Below, one piece after another: positions 44,159 through 53,809 of a stretch of 64,000 nucleotides of DNA. Location of the stretch: positions 186,001 through 250,000 of the forward strand of contig JAHDCU010000007.1 of the NCBI GenBank assembly GCA_020629715.1, read 5' to 3'. Below the pieces are notes generated by a model that was not told the origin of the DNA, searched no databases, and saw nothing but the letters and a program-made list of their open reading frames with translations. The first letter of the stretch is position 1, and the number at the start of each line of letters is the position of its first letter. Both the position numbers and the translations under genes were made by a program. Origin of the DNA: Saprospiraceae bacterium (GTDB lineage Bacteria > Bacteroidota > Bacteroidia > Chitinophagales > Saprospiraceae).

Positions 44159-44493
44159 AATGATTTTATTAGCCCGCTTAACATTTTAGAAATTTCTAAT
44201 AATTTATCTAATAACCCTTTTGCCAATTGATCATCAATCAATTTGAGACTCGTAGCAATTAATATCATTGACCTCACCTCTCCACAGCTTCCTTTTGTAA
44301 TAAATAGAAACTGGCGAAACTCTTTAGTAGTATGCCTTTCGTATCCCTCAGCAATATTGTTAGATATAGACAACCCTGCTCTTAATATTTGATCTTTTAA
44401 ATAATAGTCTTTACAAGCAGAAAAATTGCTGTACAGTACCTCAAAGACTGTTTTTGCCTTTTGCCAAACTAATAGATCCTCAAAAGATTTCAT
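44149..44493 (-). CDS. Four-helix bundle protein (23S rRNA intervening-sequence S23 family)
   Basis: This 114-residue helical protein of the S23/IVP family has the typical opening FEDLLVWQKAKTVFEVLYSN. The central signature LRAGLSISNNIAEGYERHTTKEFRQFLFITKGSCGEVRSMI and a final helix complete the four-helix bundle. Homologues were first found inside 23S rRNA intervening sequences but are widespread as free genes with unknown role, often inserted in surface-polysaccharide loci. It lies 3 bases from manC and is followed by the repeat tract, which suggests a small inserted cassette. Confidence 0.85.
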   Translation of the reverse strand: MKSFEDLLVWQKAKTVFEVLYSNFSACKDYYLKDQILRAGLSISNNIAEGYERHTTKEFRQFLFITKGSCGEVRSMILIATSLKLIDDQLAKGLLDKLLEISKMLSGLIKSLKV

Positions 44494-44496
44494 TTA

Positions 44497-45573
44497 TTAA
44501 AATCTAGTACTTTTGACTTTCCCCTTCAGACTTTGAACCACTTGCTTAATCTCTTGCTCCTGAGACTTTGGATAGATCAATAATGCATCTTTTTCATCCA
44601 CGACGATATAATCTTGTAATCCTTTTATCACTACTGTCTTATTATCATCAGCACGTACAATAATATCTTCACTTTCTATTAAATGAATGTTCTTCCCAAT
44701 AGCTACACAATCATTATCATCTTTTTCTCTAAATGCATGTAGACTGTTCCATGTACCAAGATCGGACCAGCCAATATCAGATGGAATAGTATATACATTA
44801 TCCGCTCTCTCTAGTATTGCATAATCTACCGATATCCTTTTCGTATTGGGATATACTCGATTGATATATTCCTGCTCTTGTGATCCACCAAGTTTATCTA
44901 AATCTTCTGTAAGCACCTGTAATATCTCAGGCTCATGTGCTCTAAAAGCTTGCACTATGGTTTTTACAGACCATACAAACATACCTGCATTCCATAAGTA
45001 ATTTCCTTGATCTAAATAGGATTTAGCGGTTTCATGGTCTGGTTTTTCTCTAAATGATTTTACAGATCTAATAGCTTCTCCATCATCTTCTGTTTCGATA
45101 TATCCGTATCCAGTATCTGGTCTAGTTGGCTGAATTCCTAAGGTTACTATCGCATCATTATGTTCGGCATATGTAAAAGCCTCGGTCAATCGGTTAATGT
45201 AATCTTGTTCTTTGAGAATAACGTGGTCTGATGGTAATACCGCAAAAATTGCTTGAGGGTTTCTGACTTGTAAATGAAGAGCAGTCCAAGCGATACAGGG
45301 TGCCGTATTATTCATGGATGGTTCTCCTAATATATTTTCATTAGGTAGTTCGGGTAGTTGCTCTTGAACCAAAGATCTATACCTTTCATTGGTAACGATC
45401 AATACATTTTCTGATGCAACGAGCTTTGTACATCGTTCAAAAGTCATGCGAAGTAATGATTTGCCTACACCCAATATATCCAAGAATTGCTTTGGTCTTA
45501 CTTGGGTACTCGACGGCCAAAAACGTGAGCCTACGCCTCCTGCCATGATGGCTATGTAATGGTTAGAGTTCAT
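44497..45573 (-). CDS. manC: Mannose-1-phosphate guanylyltransferase
   Basis: This 358-residue enzyme makes GDP-mannose from mannose-1-phosphate and GTP. The nucleotidyltransferase signature is IAIMAGGVGSRFWPSSTQVRPKQFLDILG. FAVLPSDHVI, GYGYIETEDDG and WNAGMFVWSV follow, as in ManC/AlgA. It lacks the C-terminal phosphomannose isomerase domain of bifunctional AlgA, so that step must be supplied elsewhere. Together with gmd and fcl just upstream it forms a complete GDP-mannose to GDP-L-fucose module. No phosphomannomutase gene is in the window. Confidence 0.92.
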   Translation of the reverse strand: MNSNHYIAIMAGGVGSRFWPSSTQVRPKQFLDILGVGKSLLRMTFERCTKLVASENVLIVTNERYRSLVQEQLPELPNENILGEPSMNNTAPCIAWTALHLQVRNPQAIFAVLPSDHVILKEQDYINRLTEAFTYAEHNDAIVTLGIQPTRPDTGYGYIETEDDGEAIRSVKSFREKPDHETAKSYLDQGNYLWNAGMFVWSVKTIVQAFRAHEPEILQVLTEDLDKLGGSQEQEYINRVYPNTKRISVDYAILERADNVYTIPSDIGWSDLGTWNSLHAFREKDDNDCVAIGKNIHLIESEDIIVRADDNKTVVIKGLQDYIVVDEKDALLIYPKSQEQEIKQVVQSLKGKVKSTRF

Positions 45574-45600
45574 GTTGTATTTTCCTTTATTCCGTTCGTT

Positions 45601-46533
45601 TTAATACCACTCTTTATCATCGAGGTCTTCATATACCTTTCTGATACCGTCTTCTAATTCGATCTTATATTTCCAACCAAGTTTTTCTAATAGACTTACA
45701 TCCATCAATTTTCGTGGAGTCCCATCTGGTTTATCTAAGTCATGTACTATTTTTCCTTTATAATCTACGACTCGTGAGATCATCTCGGCCAATTCTTTAA
45801 TAGATACTTCTTTACCAGATCCCACATTGACATGCGATTTTCCATCATACTCTTTCATCAGAAAAAAACAAGCTTCCGCAAGATCGTCTACATGTAAAAA
45901 TTCCCTTAAAGGCGTACCCGTCCCCCACATAGTTACCGAAGGAAGGTTTTCTTTTTTAGCCGTATGAAACTTTCGTATGAGTGCAGGTAGGACGTGAGAA
46001 TTATTTAGATCATAATTGTCATTGGGTCCATATAAATTAGTCGGCATAGCAGATATAAAGTTACAATCATACTGATCTCTGTAAGCTTCACACATCTTGA
46101 TACCAGCAATTTTGGCTATAGCATAAGGCTCATTAGTCGGTTCCAACTTTCCTCCTAATAGATAGTCTTCTTTGAGTGGTTGATCGGCAAGTTTAGGGTA
46201 AATACACGATGAGCCTAGAAACAAAAGTTTTTTCACACCGCTCATGTAAGCCGCATGGATAATGTTATTTTGAATCATAAGGTTATCGTATAAAAACTCT
46301 GCACGATAAACATTATTGGCTTGTATGCCTCCTACTTTTGCCGCTGCTAAGAATACGTAATCGGGTTTTTCAGCCTGAAACATGCTGTTGACTAATTGCT
46401 GGTTTCTTAAGTCCAACTCTGTACTCGTAAAGCTTAAGATATTTTTAAATCCTTTATCCCAGAGCTTTCTGCGTATAGCAGAACCAACCATACCGCGATG
46501 TCCAGCAATATAAATTTTACTGTTGTGATCCAT
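45601..46533 (-). CDS. fcl: GDP-L-fucose synthase
   Basis: This short-chain-dehydrogenase-fold epimerase/reductase converts GDP-4-keto-6-deoxymannose to GDP-L-fucose with NADPH. Features are the Rossmann motif [54 protein letters not shown], the catalytic [15 protein letters not shown] (Tyr-x3-Lys) and [14 protein letters not shown] chose the ATG at 46533, one base after the gmd stop, which gives 310 residues. An in-frame ATG at 46560 inside gmd would add nine residues with no family support. Confidence 0.93.
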   Translation of the reverse strand: MDHNSKIYIAGHRGMVGSAIRRKLWDKGFKNILSFTSTELDLRNQQLVNSMFQAEKPDYVFLAAAKVGGIQANNVYRAEFLYDNLMIQNNIIHAAYMSGVKKLLFLGSSCIYPKLADQPLKEDYLLGGKLEPTNEPYAIAKIAGIKMCEAYRDQYDCNFISAMPTNLYGPNDNYDLNNSHVLPALIRKFHTAKKENLPSVTMWGTGTPLREFLHVDDLAEACFFLMKEYDGKSHVNVGSGKEVSIKELAEMISRVVDYKGKIVHDLDKPDGTPRKLMDVSLLEKLGWKYKIELEDGIRKVYEDLDDKEWY

Positions 46534-46534
46534 T

Positions 46535-47647
46535 TTACTCAAATTCATTTTTAACTTCAAAACCTGCTTCTTTCAATATTTGATCACGTTTAAATAACTC
46601 AATGTCAGCTGCTACCATCTCACTACACAACGCTTCGAGATCATAGTGAGGCTCCCATCCTAATTTTTCCTTGGCTTTAGTAGGATCTCCAATCAATAAT
46701 TCTACCTCAGTAGGTCTATAGTATTTGGGATCTACTGATACCACGGTTTTACCTATCTCAAGTTGATAGTCTGGATTTTTACATGATGCTATTTTCCCTA
46801 CTTCTTGTTCTCCTTCACCAGAAAACTCTAACTCCACTCCTATTTCTTTAAATGACATTCTTACAAAATCACGTACACTTGTGGTTACTCCAGTAGCAAT
46901 TACCCAGTCTTCTGCATTATCATGTTGTAGTATCCTCCACATGAGTTCTACATAGTCTTTGGCATGCCCCCAGTCCCTTTTCGCGTCCATATTGCCTAGG
47001 TACATCTGATCTTGCAGTCCTAATCCGATTTTGGCAGTGGCTCTAGTGATCTTTCTGGTTACAAAAGTCTCACCACGCAATGGGCTTTCATGATTGAATA
47101 GTATCCCATTGCAAGCAAACATATCGTATGCTTCTCTATAATTGACTGTGATCCAATAAGCATACATTTTTGCTACGGCATATGGTGATCTTGGATAAAA
47201 TGGAGTAGTCTCTGATTGAGGTACTTCTTGCACTAATCCATATAATTCCGATGTCGAAGCTTGATATATTTTAGTCTTTTTAGTTAAACCCAATAATCTT
47301 ACCGCTTCCAAAATCCGGAGAGTCCCTACACCATCCACATCAGCAGTATACTCTGGTGAATCGAAGCTTACCTTTACATGAGACATAGCTCCTAGGTTAT
47401 AGATCTCATCAGGCTGTACTTCTTGTATAATTCTTATGATATTAGTAGAATCAGTGAGATCTCCGTAGTGTAATATAAAATTTCTATTATCAATATGAGG
47501 ATCTTGGTATAAGTGATCAATTCTTCCTGTATTGAAGAGTGATGATCTTCGCTTGATACCATGTACTTGGTATCCTTTTTTTAATAGCAATTCAGACAGA
47601 TAGGCTCCATCTTGTCCTGTGATTCCAGTAATTAGAGCTTTTTTCAT
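46535..47647 (-). CDS. gmd: GDP-mannose 4,6-dehydratase
   Basis: This 370-residue NADP-dependent dehydratase forms GDP-4-keto-6-deoxy-D-mannose, the first committed step to GDP-L-fucose. Motifs are [23 protein letters not shown] (cofactor), [36 protein letters not shown] including catalytic Ser/Thr-Glu and Tyr-x3-Lys, and [19 protein letters not shown]. It overlaps the upstream GT2 by 4 bases and is followed by fcl after a single base. In context the fucose unit is probably part of the exported polysaccharide. Confidence 0.95.
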   Translation of the reverse strand: MKKALITGITGQDGAYLSELLLKKGYQVHGIKRRSSLFNTGRIDHLYQDPHIDNRNFILHYGDLTDSTNIIRIIQEVQPDEIYNLGAMSHVKVSFDSPEYTADVDGVGTLRILEAVRLLGLTKKTKIYQASTSELYGLVQEVPQSETTPFYPRSPYAVAKMYAYWITVNYREAYDMFACNGILFNHESPLRGETFVTRKITRATAKIGLGLQDQMYLGNMDAKRDWGHAKDYVELMWRILQHDNAEDWVIATGVTTSVRDFVRMSFKEIGVELEFSGEGEQEVGKIASCKNPDYQLEIGKTVVSVDPKYYRPTEVELLIGDPTKAKEKLGWEPHYDLEALCSEMVAADIELFKRDQILKEAGFEVKNEFE

Positions 47648-48390
47648 TTTATAAAGTATTGTGACATTTTTCTAATCGGTTTAAGTAATATGGTGTAAAA
47701 TCTGGGTTTCAATCCATTTATTTCCCAAGCTTTACGGTCTTCAGCATTTGCCGATAACCTATTTTTGATACTTTGATTACTTTGACCTCCAGTACGCATC
47801 CTGACTAAAACTTTAGGAATGTAATGTGTAGTAATTTTTTGTTTAAACAACATTCTTAGCATGAGTTCATAATCAGCTGCACTTTTAAGCGCAGTATTGA
47901 ACTTACCAAACTTATTGTAAATTTCCTTCCTCAAAAAGAAGCTGGGATGAGGTGGCATCCAGCCATTTAGGAATTTACTTCTTTTATAGGGTTTGGCAAT
48001 CCAGACCCTTACTATTTTATTAATATTCGATTCATTTACATACTGTAGATCACCGTATACGGAGTCTACCTTTTGATGAGTAAATGCATTTACAACATTG
48101 AGTATAACATTATGATCTTCATAAAAATCATCAGAGTTTAGGATGGCTATGATCTCTCCAGAAGCATAATCAATGCCCTTATTCATGGCATCATAAATAC
48201 CTTTATCTGGCTCTGAGATGACTTTAGACACATGGGGAAATTCTCGAACAATATCTAAAGTATTATCCTTTGACTTACCATCTATAATGATGTGTTCAAT
48301 ATTGGTATAGCTTTGACCAGCGACACTTTTTAATGTATCTCTTATCGTCTGCCCACTGTTATAACTTGTAGTGATGATAGTAATTTTCAC
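47644..48390 (-). CDS. Glycosyltransferase family 2 (WcaE-like)
   Basis: This is a 248-residue GT2 enzyme of the type found in colanic-acid-like clusters. [73 protein letters not shown] and [15 protein letters not shown] are the family blocks. The ISEPD[11 protein letters not shown] signature is shared with the other GT2 at 53057, so the two are paralogues that could add different sugars to one repeat unit. It overlaps both neighbours by 4 bases (gmd and the WcaF-like gene), and so is tightly coupled. Confidence 0.87.
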   Translation of the reverse strand: MKITIITTSYNSGQTIRDTLKSVAGQSYTNIEHIIIDGKSKDNTLDIVREFPHVSKVISEPDKGIYDAMNKGIDYASGEIIAILNSDDFYEDHNVILNVVNAFTHQKVDSVYGDLQYVNESNINKIVRVWIAKPYKRSKFLNGWMPPHPSFFLRKEIYNKFGKFNTALKSAADYELMLRMLFKQKITTHYIPKVLVRMRTGGQSNQSIKNRLSANAEDRKAWEINGLKPRFYTILLKPIRKMSQYFIK

Positions 48391-48950
48391 GATACAGTTT
48401 CCATTTTCCTTTCTCTTATCTTAGTCGCAGGATTACCTTGATAAATCATGTATGGTTCCAAATCTTTGGTTGCTACAGAACCTACTGTAAGTATGGAATG
48501 ACTATTACAAGTAACGCCTGGACAAACTACTGATTGAGCGCCTACCCATGCTCCATCTTCAATTATTATTTTTTTTGTTATCAAATCAAAACTAGTTTTT
48601 TTATAGTTGTGATTACCTGTGAGCAGCATCGCTCCTTGAGATATGCATACGTTAGAGCCTATTTTTACCGACGTCAAGTTATCAATCCATACGTTTTCAC
48701 CTATCCAAGTATGATCTCCTATTTCTAAAAACCAAGGATACTTGATATTTACCGAAGGTTTTATGATGACTCCTCTACCTATCTTGGCGCCAAATAATTT
48801 TAGAATGAATACTTTCAGTTTTGATAGCGGATTATAGGCATTTTGAATGAATAATAGATTGAAAAAATACCAAATAAATACTAGAAGCCTACTACCTGGA
48901 TTATAGGAGCCATTATTAAATTCAGTATTTCTTACTTTAACATGATTCAT
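48387..48950 (-). CDS. WcaF-like hexapeptide O-acetyltransferase
   Basis: This is a 187-residue left-handed beta-helix acetyltransferase. The N-terminal RLLVFIWYFFNLLFIQNAYNPLSKLKVFILKLFGAKIGRG region is the hallmark of the WcaF subgroup. The hexapeptide coils carry IGDHTWIGENVWIDNL, the catalytic His in GNHNY, and GAWVGAQSVVCPGV. WcaF acetylates a fucose residue in colanic acid, which fits the GDP-fucose genes directly downstream, but the real target is unproven. Gene ends overlap at the GT2 side. Confidence 0.85.
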   Translation of the reverse strand: MNHVKVRNTEFNNGSYNPGSRLLVFIWYFFNLLFIQNAYNPLSKLKVFILKLFGAKIGRGVIIKPSVNIKYPWFLEIGDHTWIGENVWIDNLTSVKIGSNVCISQGAMLLTGNHNYKKTSFDLITKKIIIEDGAWVGAQSVVCPGVTCNSHSILTVGSVATKDLEPYMIYQGNPATKIRERKMETVS

Positions 48951-48953
48951 TGT

Positions 48954-50060
48954 CTAAGAATTATTGCGCATAGCCTTTGTTATTCCTGTTATGTAAGCTT
49001 CTTTTACTTTTTGAGGAGTAAATTTTTCTTCGACTAACTTAATACAATTAGCCTTATATGATTCTAGGTTATTTGATAATTCTATTATCGCATTAGCTAA
49101 AGATTCACTATTTCCTTTTTGATAATACATGCCTGTATTTCCCTCAATAATGGCCCCAACTTCAGGACCATGTTCGTATCCGTTATTCAGGCCATTATCA
49201 GTGATGCAAGGTACTCCTTTTGCCATATATTGTATGACTGATAGTCCTACTAGTGAAGGAATCACACCAATATCTGTACTTTCTAAAATGGGTATTAAAT
49301 CATCTTTATAAAGGGCACCAGTAAAGCAAATATCAGATGATAATTGTTTATCATTAACCATGGCTTTTAGCTCGGGCAAGTTTTCTCCATCGCCTACTAT
49401 TGTTAATTTAAATGGTATACACTTAGATTTCAATATGGATGCTGCCTCGATCAACAAGTCGATTCTTTTGCCAGGATAAATCCTACCTATATATGATAAT
49501 CTTAATTTATCCGATGTCGTAACGTTAGATTTTCTTTTATATGCAATATCATTCAGACAATTATTCATGACTTGAATATTATCTTCTGAACAACCCATAT
49601 CGATCATTCTCTCTTTTCCCTGATCATCATATACCATCACAGCATCTGCACGGGAATAAAAGAAACTTAAAATACTCTTCCCGAGCTTATTAAATCGTCC
49701 TGTAGCTCCATGTGTCCACCAGATTACTTTAGTACCTCTAAGCTTTGCCAAGAAAAATAGTATAAAATTTGACAATACTTTATATGTAACACCAAGCATA
49801 ACAAGTACTTCTGGAGACTCTCTAAGAAAAATACGTACAATATTCTTTTGCCATAAAAAACCTCCAGGAAAATATTTGTTTTCAACGGATATAACCCGAA
49901 GATCATCGCTGGGAATAAAATTTTTCACTCCCTTAAAAAATGATTTCTTCCCACAGCAAATAGTAAAGTCTATACGCTCGTCTTTATTGATTTCGTAGAA
50001 TACCGATTCTCGGTAGTGAATCAATGTATAATATTGCATGAATACTTTTGTCTTTTTCAT
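48954..50060 (-). CDS. Glycosyltransferase family 4
   Basis: This is a GT-B enzyme of about 368 residues. I start at 50060 (MKKTKVFMQYYTLIHYRESVF) because family similarity begins here; a start at 50093 adds eleven unlikely residues. The donor half shows RLSYIGRIYPGKRIDLLIEAASIL, FKLTIVGDGENLPELKAMV and DIGVIPSLVGLSVIQYMAKGVPCITD, a variant of the usual E-x7-E in which the first Glu is replaced. FWWTHG-like IWWTHGATGRF marks the acceptor side. It is probably part of the same operon as the WcaF-like gene, 3 bases away. Confidence 0.82.
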   Translation of the reverse strand: MKKTKVFMQYYTLIHYRESVFYEINKDERIDFTICCGKKSFFKGVKNFIPSDDLRVISVENKYFPGGFLWQKNIVRIFLRESPEVLVMLGVTYKVLSNFILFFLAKLRGTKVIWWTHGATGRFNKLGKSILSFFYSRADAVMVYDDQGKERMIDMGCSEDNIQVMNNCLNDIAYKRKSNVTTSDKLRLSYIGRIYPGKRIDLLIEAASILKSKCIPFKLTIVGDGENLPELKAMVNDKQLSSDICFTGALYKDDLIPILESTDIGVIPSLVGLSVIQYMAKGVPCITDNGLNNGYEHGPEVGAIIEGNTGMYYQKGNSESLANAIIELSNNLESYKANCIKLVEEKFTPQKVKEAYITGITKAMRNNS

Positions 50061-50165
50061 GTACCGTACCTGTTGTAAATTAGGTTTATGCAATAATTCT
50101 TTTATTGACGAAGTTTTTTTAAATCCAAAAAAATACTTTATCTGTTTTTAGCGGAATATACAGTG

Positions 50166-50750
50166 TTAAGATTCAAAATTACGCCAATAGTCACCGTTTA
50201 TGGACTTACTATGTTCTAGAGCGTCTTGTTTCGTACCAAATCTATGCTTAATAAATCTAGCAGGGACTCCTGCAACGACGGTATAGGGCTCTACATCTTT
50301 ATTAATCAGGCTACCCGCGGCAATGACGGCACCTTCACCTATATTGACACCATCAAAAATTATCGATCTAAACCCTAACCAACAGTCTTTTCCTATTTTG
50401 ATTCCTTTTTGCTCCAGATATTGCCGTTTGGTATGGTTATACAATACAGATTCATTTATACGTTGGCCTTTAATATTAAAAGTATGGTCACCACCAACGA
50501 AAGCAACTTGAGGAGCTAATAAAGTATGATCATCTATAAATAATCCTTTGACCCCAAAATGACAATAGTCTCCAACAAAAACATCGTTTCCTAATACAAC
50601 ATCCCTAAATAAAACAGTTTGCTTTCCTGAAATATATACGTTTTTACCAACAGATCTGAACCTATACCTAATATTCAAGGTATAGATCATTTTTACTCTT
50701 TTATATATATTTTTCAGCAGTAAAAAAAAGCTAGATGGTTTTTTATCCAT
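50166..50750 (-). CDS. Hexapeptide-repeat acyltransferase
   Basis: This 194-residue left-handed beta-helix transferase has an N-terminal helical segment (SSFFLLLKNIYKRVKMIY). Hexapeptide coils include VVLGNDVFVGDYCHFG and LLAPQVAFVGGDHTF, with the His expected to act as base, and IGKDCWLGFRSIIFDGVNIGEGAVIAAGSLINKDVEPYTVVAGVPARFIKHRF. These enzymes O- or N-acetylate sugars using acetyl-CoA. It is one of five such acyltransferases between 48387 and 61456, so the final glycan is likely to be heavily acylated. Its substrate is unknown. Confidence 0.85.
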   Translation of the reverse strand: MDKKPSSFFLLLKNIYKRVKMIYTLNIRYRFRSVGKNVYISGKQTVLFRDVVLGNDVFVGDYCHFGVKGLFIDDHTLLAPQVAFVGGDHTFNIKGQRINESVLYNHTKRQYLEQKGIKIGKDCWLGFRSIIFDGVNIGEGAVIAAGSLINKDVEPYTVVAGVPARFIKHRFGTKQDALEHSKSINGDYWRNFES

Positions 50751-50771
50751 AATTAAAGATACACTCGTAGA

Positions 50772-52115
50772 TTATGCAATTGTATGTATAATTTTGTTTG
50801 AACCTAAGCTCAATTTACTTTTTATTATTATAGAAAATGTCAGACCTAATAGCATCCATAATTTTGGATTTGAAAATAACGAAGCTGAGGTAAGTCCGCT
50901 CAAAAAATACGACGTAGTAAATAATACAACTACGAAATAGGGAAAATCAAATTTAAAGTATAGCATAATATATCTTCCAAAAAATAATACACAAAACGAA
51001 AAAAAGAAAATACCTCCTAAAACTCCTGTTGACATCAATACTTCCAGATAAATATTATGAGGGTAGAAATTGTCAAATCTACCTAAAAAACAATCTCCAA
51101 CAATAGGACGATCCAAAAATTGTTGCCATGCACCTGCCCATGCTAATGGTCTTGTATCAAGCTTGGTAGTACCTCCCGTTTCTATCATCTCCTGTATTCT
51201 ACCTATTGCTGCTAATTTATTGGATGTAATAAGCGGTACTACGAAATAATATATAGAAGACATCAGTATCAAAAGAAACAAAAGAACCTTTGTTATGTAT
51301 AGCTTCGTTTTTTTGGCTTCATGTAGATGGTAAAAAACTATCGGAAACACTAAAACCATGAATGAGAGCATAGGTCCTCTGGAGGCTCCTAAAATAAGAT
51401 TTGCTAGCCCAAGCATAAAAAGTACGATATTCATAAACGTATGAAAAGCACCTTTCTTTGCAGAAATTAATAGTTTAGATAATGACAACAACGCCAGTAG
51501 TTGTCCAAATAACGATATCGTAATGGGATTGATTGCCAATTCACTTGCACCTTCTTCTAGATTAGTACTTAATGCTACTCGGGCCATCAATATCTCAGGA
51601 GACAATGTACCAGCAAAAAATATTACCAAAAATATAATTGCCAAGTTACTTATGAGCAAAATGGTAGTAATACCTGGTAATATATAGGAATGCTTTATGT
51701 TCTTTCCTGTCAATAGTACAGCTATCATAGGTATCAAACATGATCCAAATGCAAATGAATAGGTGTAAAATGCACTTCCTTTAAACACTATGCCTTGGAA
51801 AGAAACATCATGTATAAGCCTAATACTATATACTAACCAAAAACCGATCAAAAACCAACCACCTAATGAAATCGCTCTAGTTCTAGGGTTTTTACTGATA
51901 GTACTACCAAGTATCAAATAAAATGATGCTAATAGGTAAAGGAATCTAAATGCGATATTGACAGGAGTAGAAGGTATCTGAAGCAAAATCGGTATTGCTG
52001 TAGTAATTGGAAAACCAAATATCAGGAAAAGACTAAGCAGTAAAGCAATCCTACCTAGCTTAGTTTTTGAAAATAAACGATTAAAAAAACTTTTATGTAC
52101 TCTAATACTACTCAC
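50772..52115 (-). CDS. Wzy-like O-antigen polymerase/ligase family membrane protein
   Basis: This 447-residue protein has about eleven to twelve transmembrane helices. Its large periplasmic loop carries the Wzy_C hallmarks RPLAWAGAWQQFLDRPIVGDC and FYPHNIYLEVLMSTGVLGGIFF (conserved Arg and His). Such proteins polymerise undecaprenyl-linked repeat units, or ligate them to lipid A-core. With the Wzx flippase at 56323 in the same operon a polymerase role is more likely. It overlaps the GH56-like lipoprotein gene by 8 bases, tying the polymerase to that possible hydrolase. Confidence 0.83.
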   Translation of the reverse strand: MSSIRVHKSFFNRLFSKTKLGRIALLLSLFLIFGFPITTAIPILLQIPSTPVNIAFRFLYLLASFYLILGSTISKNPRTRAISLGGWFLIGFWLVYSIRLIHDVSFQGIVFKGSAFYTYSFAFGSCLIPMIAVLLTGKNIKHSYILPGITTILLISNLAIIFLVIFFAGTLSPEILMARVALSTNLEEGASELAINPITISLFGQLLALLSLSKLLISAKKGAFHTFMNIVLFMLGLANLILGASRGPMLSFMVLVFPIVFYHLHEAKKTKLYITKVLLFLLILMSSIYYFVVPLITSNKLAAIGRIQEMIETGGTTKLDTRPLAWAGAWQQFLDRPIVGDCFLGRFDNFYPHNIYLEVLMSTGVLGGIFFFSFCVLFFGRYIMLYFKFDFPYFVVVLFTTSYFLSGLTSASLFSNPKLWMLLGLTFSIIIKSKLSLGSNKIIHTIA

Positions 52116-53067
52116 AGTATGTTGATAGCAATTGAAGTATATTGGTGGTATAGCGTCTAGTTACGTGATCTTGGTATTCTTCAAAAGAGCGAAATTTACC
52201 TACTTCATTTACTATTCCTTTGTTTCCAATGTTGTAAAAATATTTATCTGATCCCCACCATATGACTCCATCTATATATTTGTCCTTATAACTGGCCTCT
52301 ATTCCTGCTGTGAGATGATTTTCAAATTCTTCCCAAGGTATCAATTGCATTCCTGCTTTTTTATTGGAATCATGATATCGGTGCCAATAAAACGGTATAA
52401 CTTTTTTGTTAAACCTCTGTCCAAATTTTAAGGCCTCTTTGATATTATCGCTTACATACAAAGAATCTCTACTTTCTAATCCTGACGAATGATGACTTAC
52501 ATAAAAATCATAGACGGATGGAAATATTACATCCGTTTTCTCCAATATTCTGGATAGTTTTTGATTAGACTGTTTCCATTTTTCATTGCGATTCCAATAA
52601 TCTCTAAAGGGTAAACCATAAAAGCCCCAATCTACGTGTGGCGCCTCTTGTTTGGCTATCATATAGGCCTTGATATATTGTTTTTCTGTTTTTCTAAAAT
52701 TATCGCTGTTATACGGGTCTTTTTCTAGTGAATGTATTGCTTTACCTTCCCAGTCGAGCACTCCTATATCGGAGGCTGTTCTGCTTTTTATGATTTTTCT
52801 GATGTAAGTTCTTAGGGAGTTTTCGTCTACGAGACCATCTTTGTTTTTATCAATTATATTTCCATTGATAAAGTAGATATTCTTTACATTTTTTTGGTTT
52901 AAAAAATATCTTGTACTCTGAGGTACTCCAGACAGAGACTGATAGAGTTGAAATTGACAATTATCTTCTTGCTTGATGGATGTATCATATGATCCATCAA
53001 TCTCTTTTTGATATAAGCATGCTGACAAACAGATGATGGAAGTTAATATTATAAACTTATTGATCAT
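52108..53067 (-). CDS. Lipoprotein resembling GH56 hyaluronidases
   Basis: This is a 319-residue protein with a lipoprotein signal (IICLSAC, Cys17). The mature part lines up by eye with animal hyaluronidases (GH56, TIM barrel): GVLDWEGKAI at 102-111 corresponds to the VIDFERWRP catalytic strand, with D105 and E107 in the Asp-x-Glu positions. DWGFYGLP (146-153) matches DWGYYGYP, PSVY (183-186) matches PSVY, and GVIWWGSDKYF (267-277) matches the IIIWGSSS strand. An EF-hand-like DKNKDGLVDENS occurs at 73-84. GH56 cleaves hyaluronan or chondroitin. Here it would cut the cluster's own glycan at the cell envelope. It overlaps both the polymerase and a GT2. Confidence 0.65.
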   Translation of the reverse strand: MINKFIILTSIICLSACLYQKEIDGSYDTSIKQEDNCQFQLYQSLSGVPQSTRYFLNQKNVKNIYFINGNIIDKNKDGLVDENSLRTYIRKIIKSRTASDIGVLDWEGKAIHSLEKDPYNSDNFRKTEKQYIKAYMIAKQEAPHVDWGFYGLPFRDYWNRNEKWKQSNQKLSRILEKTDVIFPSVYDFYVSHHSSGLESRDSLYVSDNIKEALKFGQRFNKKVIPFYWHRYHDSNKKAGMQLIPWEEFENHLTAGIEASYKDKYIDGVIWWGSDKYFYNIGNKGIVNEVGKFRSFEEYQDHVTRRYTTNILQLLSTYCE

Positions 53068-53797
53068 ACTTTACTGTTTTTCTGATCGGTTGTGGGAGTT
53101 TTAGTATTCCTAGTTTATTCGCAACACCTCTCAATACTCCGCCTAGACCAAAATATTTGTATAAATAGTAAAACTTGGCTTTCCTAGCATGCCAAGATAT
53201 TTCATTAGATATACCCTCACTCAAATAATTCACCATATTGATGTCCACATATTTCATGCTGTAGCCTTTAGTATAAAAGTCAGCTATCATTGCGTATTCT
53301 GAAAACAAACGATAAGTTGTATCATGGTAAAATTCGTTTTTCAAAAACGCTTTGTTGAAAAACATTGCTTGATGACATGCCGGAATCATACCCAACTTAA
53401 TACTTTCCTGCGGATATGGGAAGGTAAGTCGCTCCATATCAATCACCCGATTTCCATAAAGTAGAGCATCATTTCTATGCTTCATAAATGGAATTTGCTC
53501 AATTACATCATCTTGTAGATAGGTGTCACCTGCATTCAAGAAATTAACCCATGCTCCTGTAGCCGCTTTTATACCTTTATTCATTGCATCAAAGACTCCA
53601 TTGTCTGGCTCTGATATGAAATAATGGATGTGGTCTCGATATTTCTTTACAAGATCTAGAGTTCCATCCTTGCTGGCACCATCGATGATTATGTATTCTA
53701 TATGATCATATGACTGATCTATTACGCTTTTGATAGTCCTTTCAAGATACTTCTCTGCATTGTATGTAATCGTTACTATACTTACTTTGGGTTGCAT
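53057..53797 (-). CDS. Glycosyltransferase family 2 (WcaE-like)
   Basis: This 246-residue GT2 enzyme is paralogous to the one at 47644: SIVTITYNAEKYLERTIKSVI, IEYIIIDGASKDGTLDLV, YFISEPDNGVFDAMNKGIKAATGAWVNFLNAGDTY. The usual Asp-x-Asp at the metal site is changed to NAGD, as in other WcaE-like enzymes. ACHQAMFFNKAFLKN follows at the acceptor side. It overlaps the GH56-like gene by 11 bases and lies 12 bases from the next upstream acyltransferase. Donor is unknown. Confidence 0.86.
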   Translation of the reverse strand: MQPKVSIVTITYNAEKYLERTIKSVIDQSYDHIEYIIIDGASKDGTLDLVKKYRDHIHYFISEPDNGVFDAMNKGIKAATGAWVNFLNAGDTYLQDDVIEQIPFMKHRNDALLYGNRVIDMERLTFPYPQESIKLGMIPACHQAMFFNKAFLKNEFYHDTTYRLFSEYAMIADFYTKGYSMKYVDINMVNYLSEGISNEISWHARKAKFYYLYKYFGLGGVLRGVANKLGILKLPQPIRKTVKYDQ

Positions 53798-53809
53798 ATC
53801 ATGATCTTA

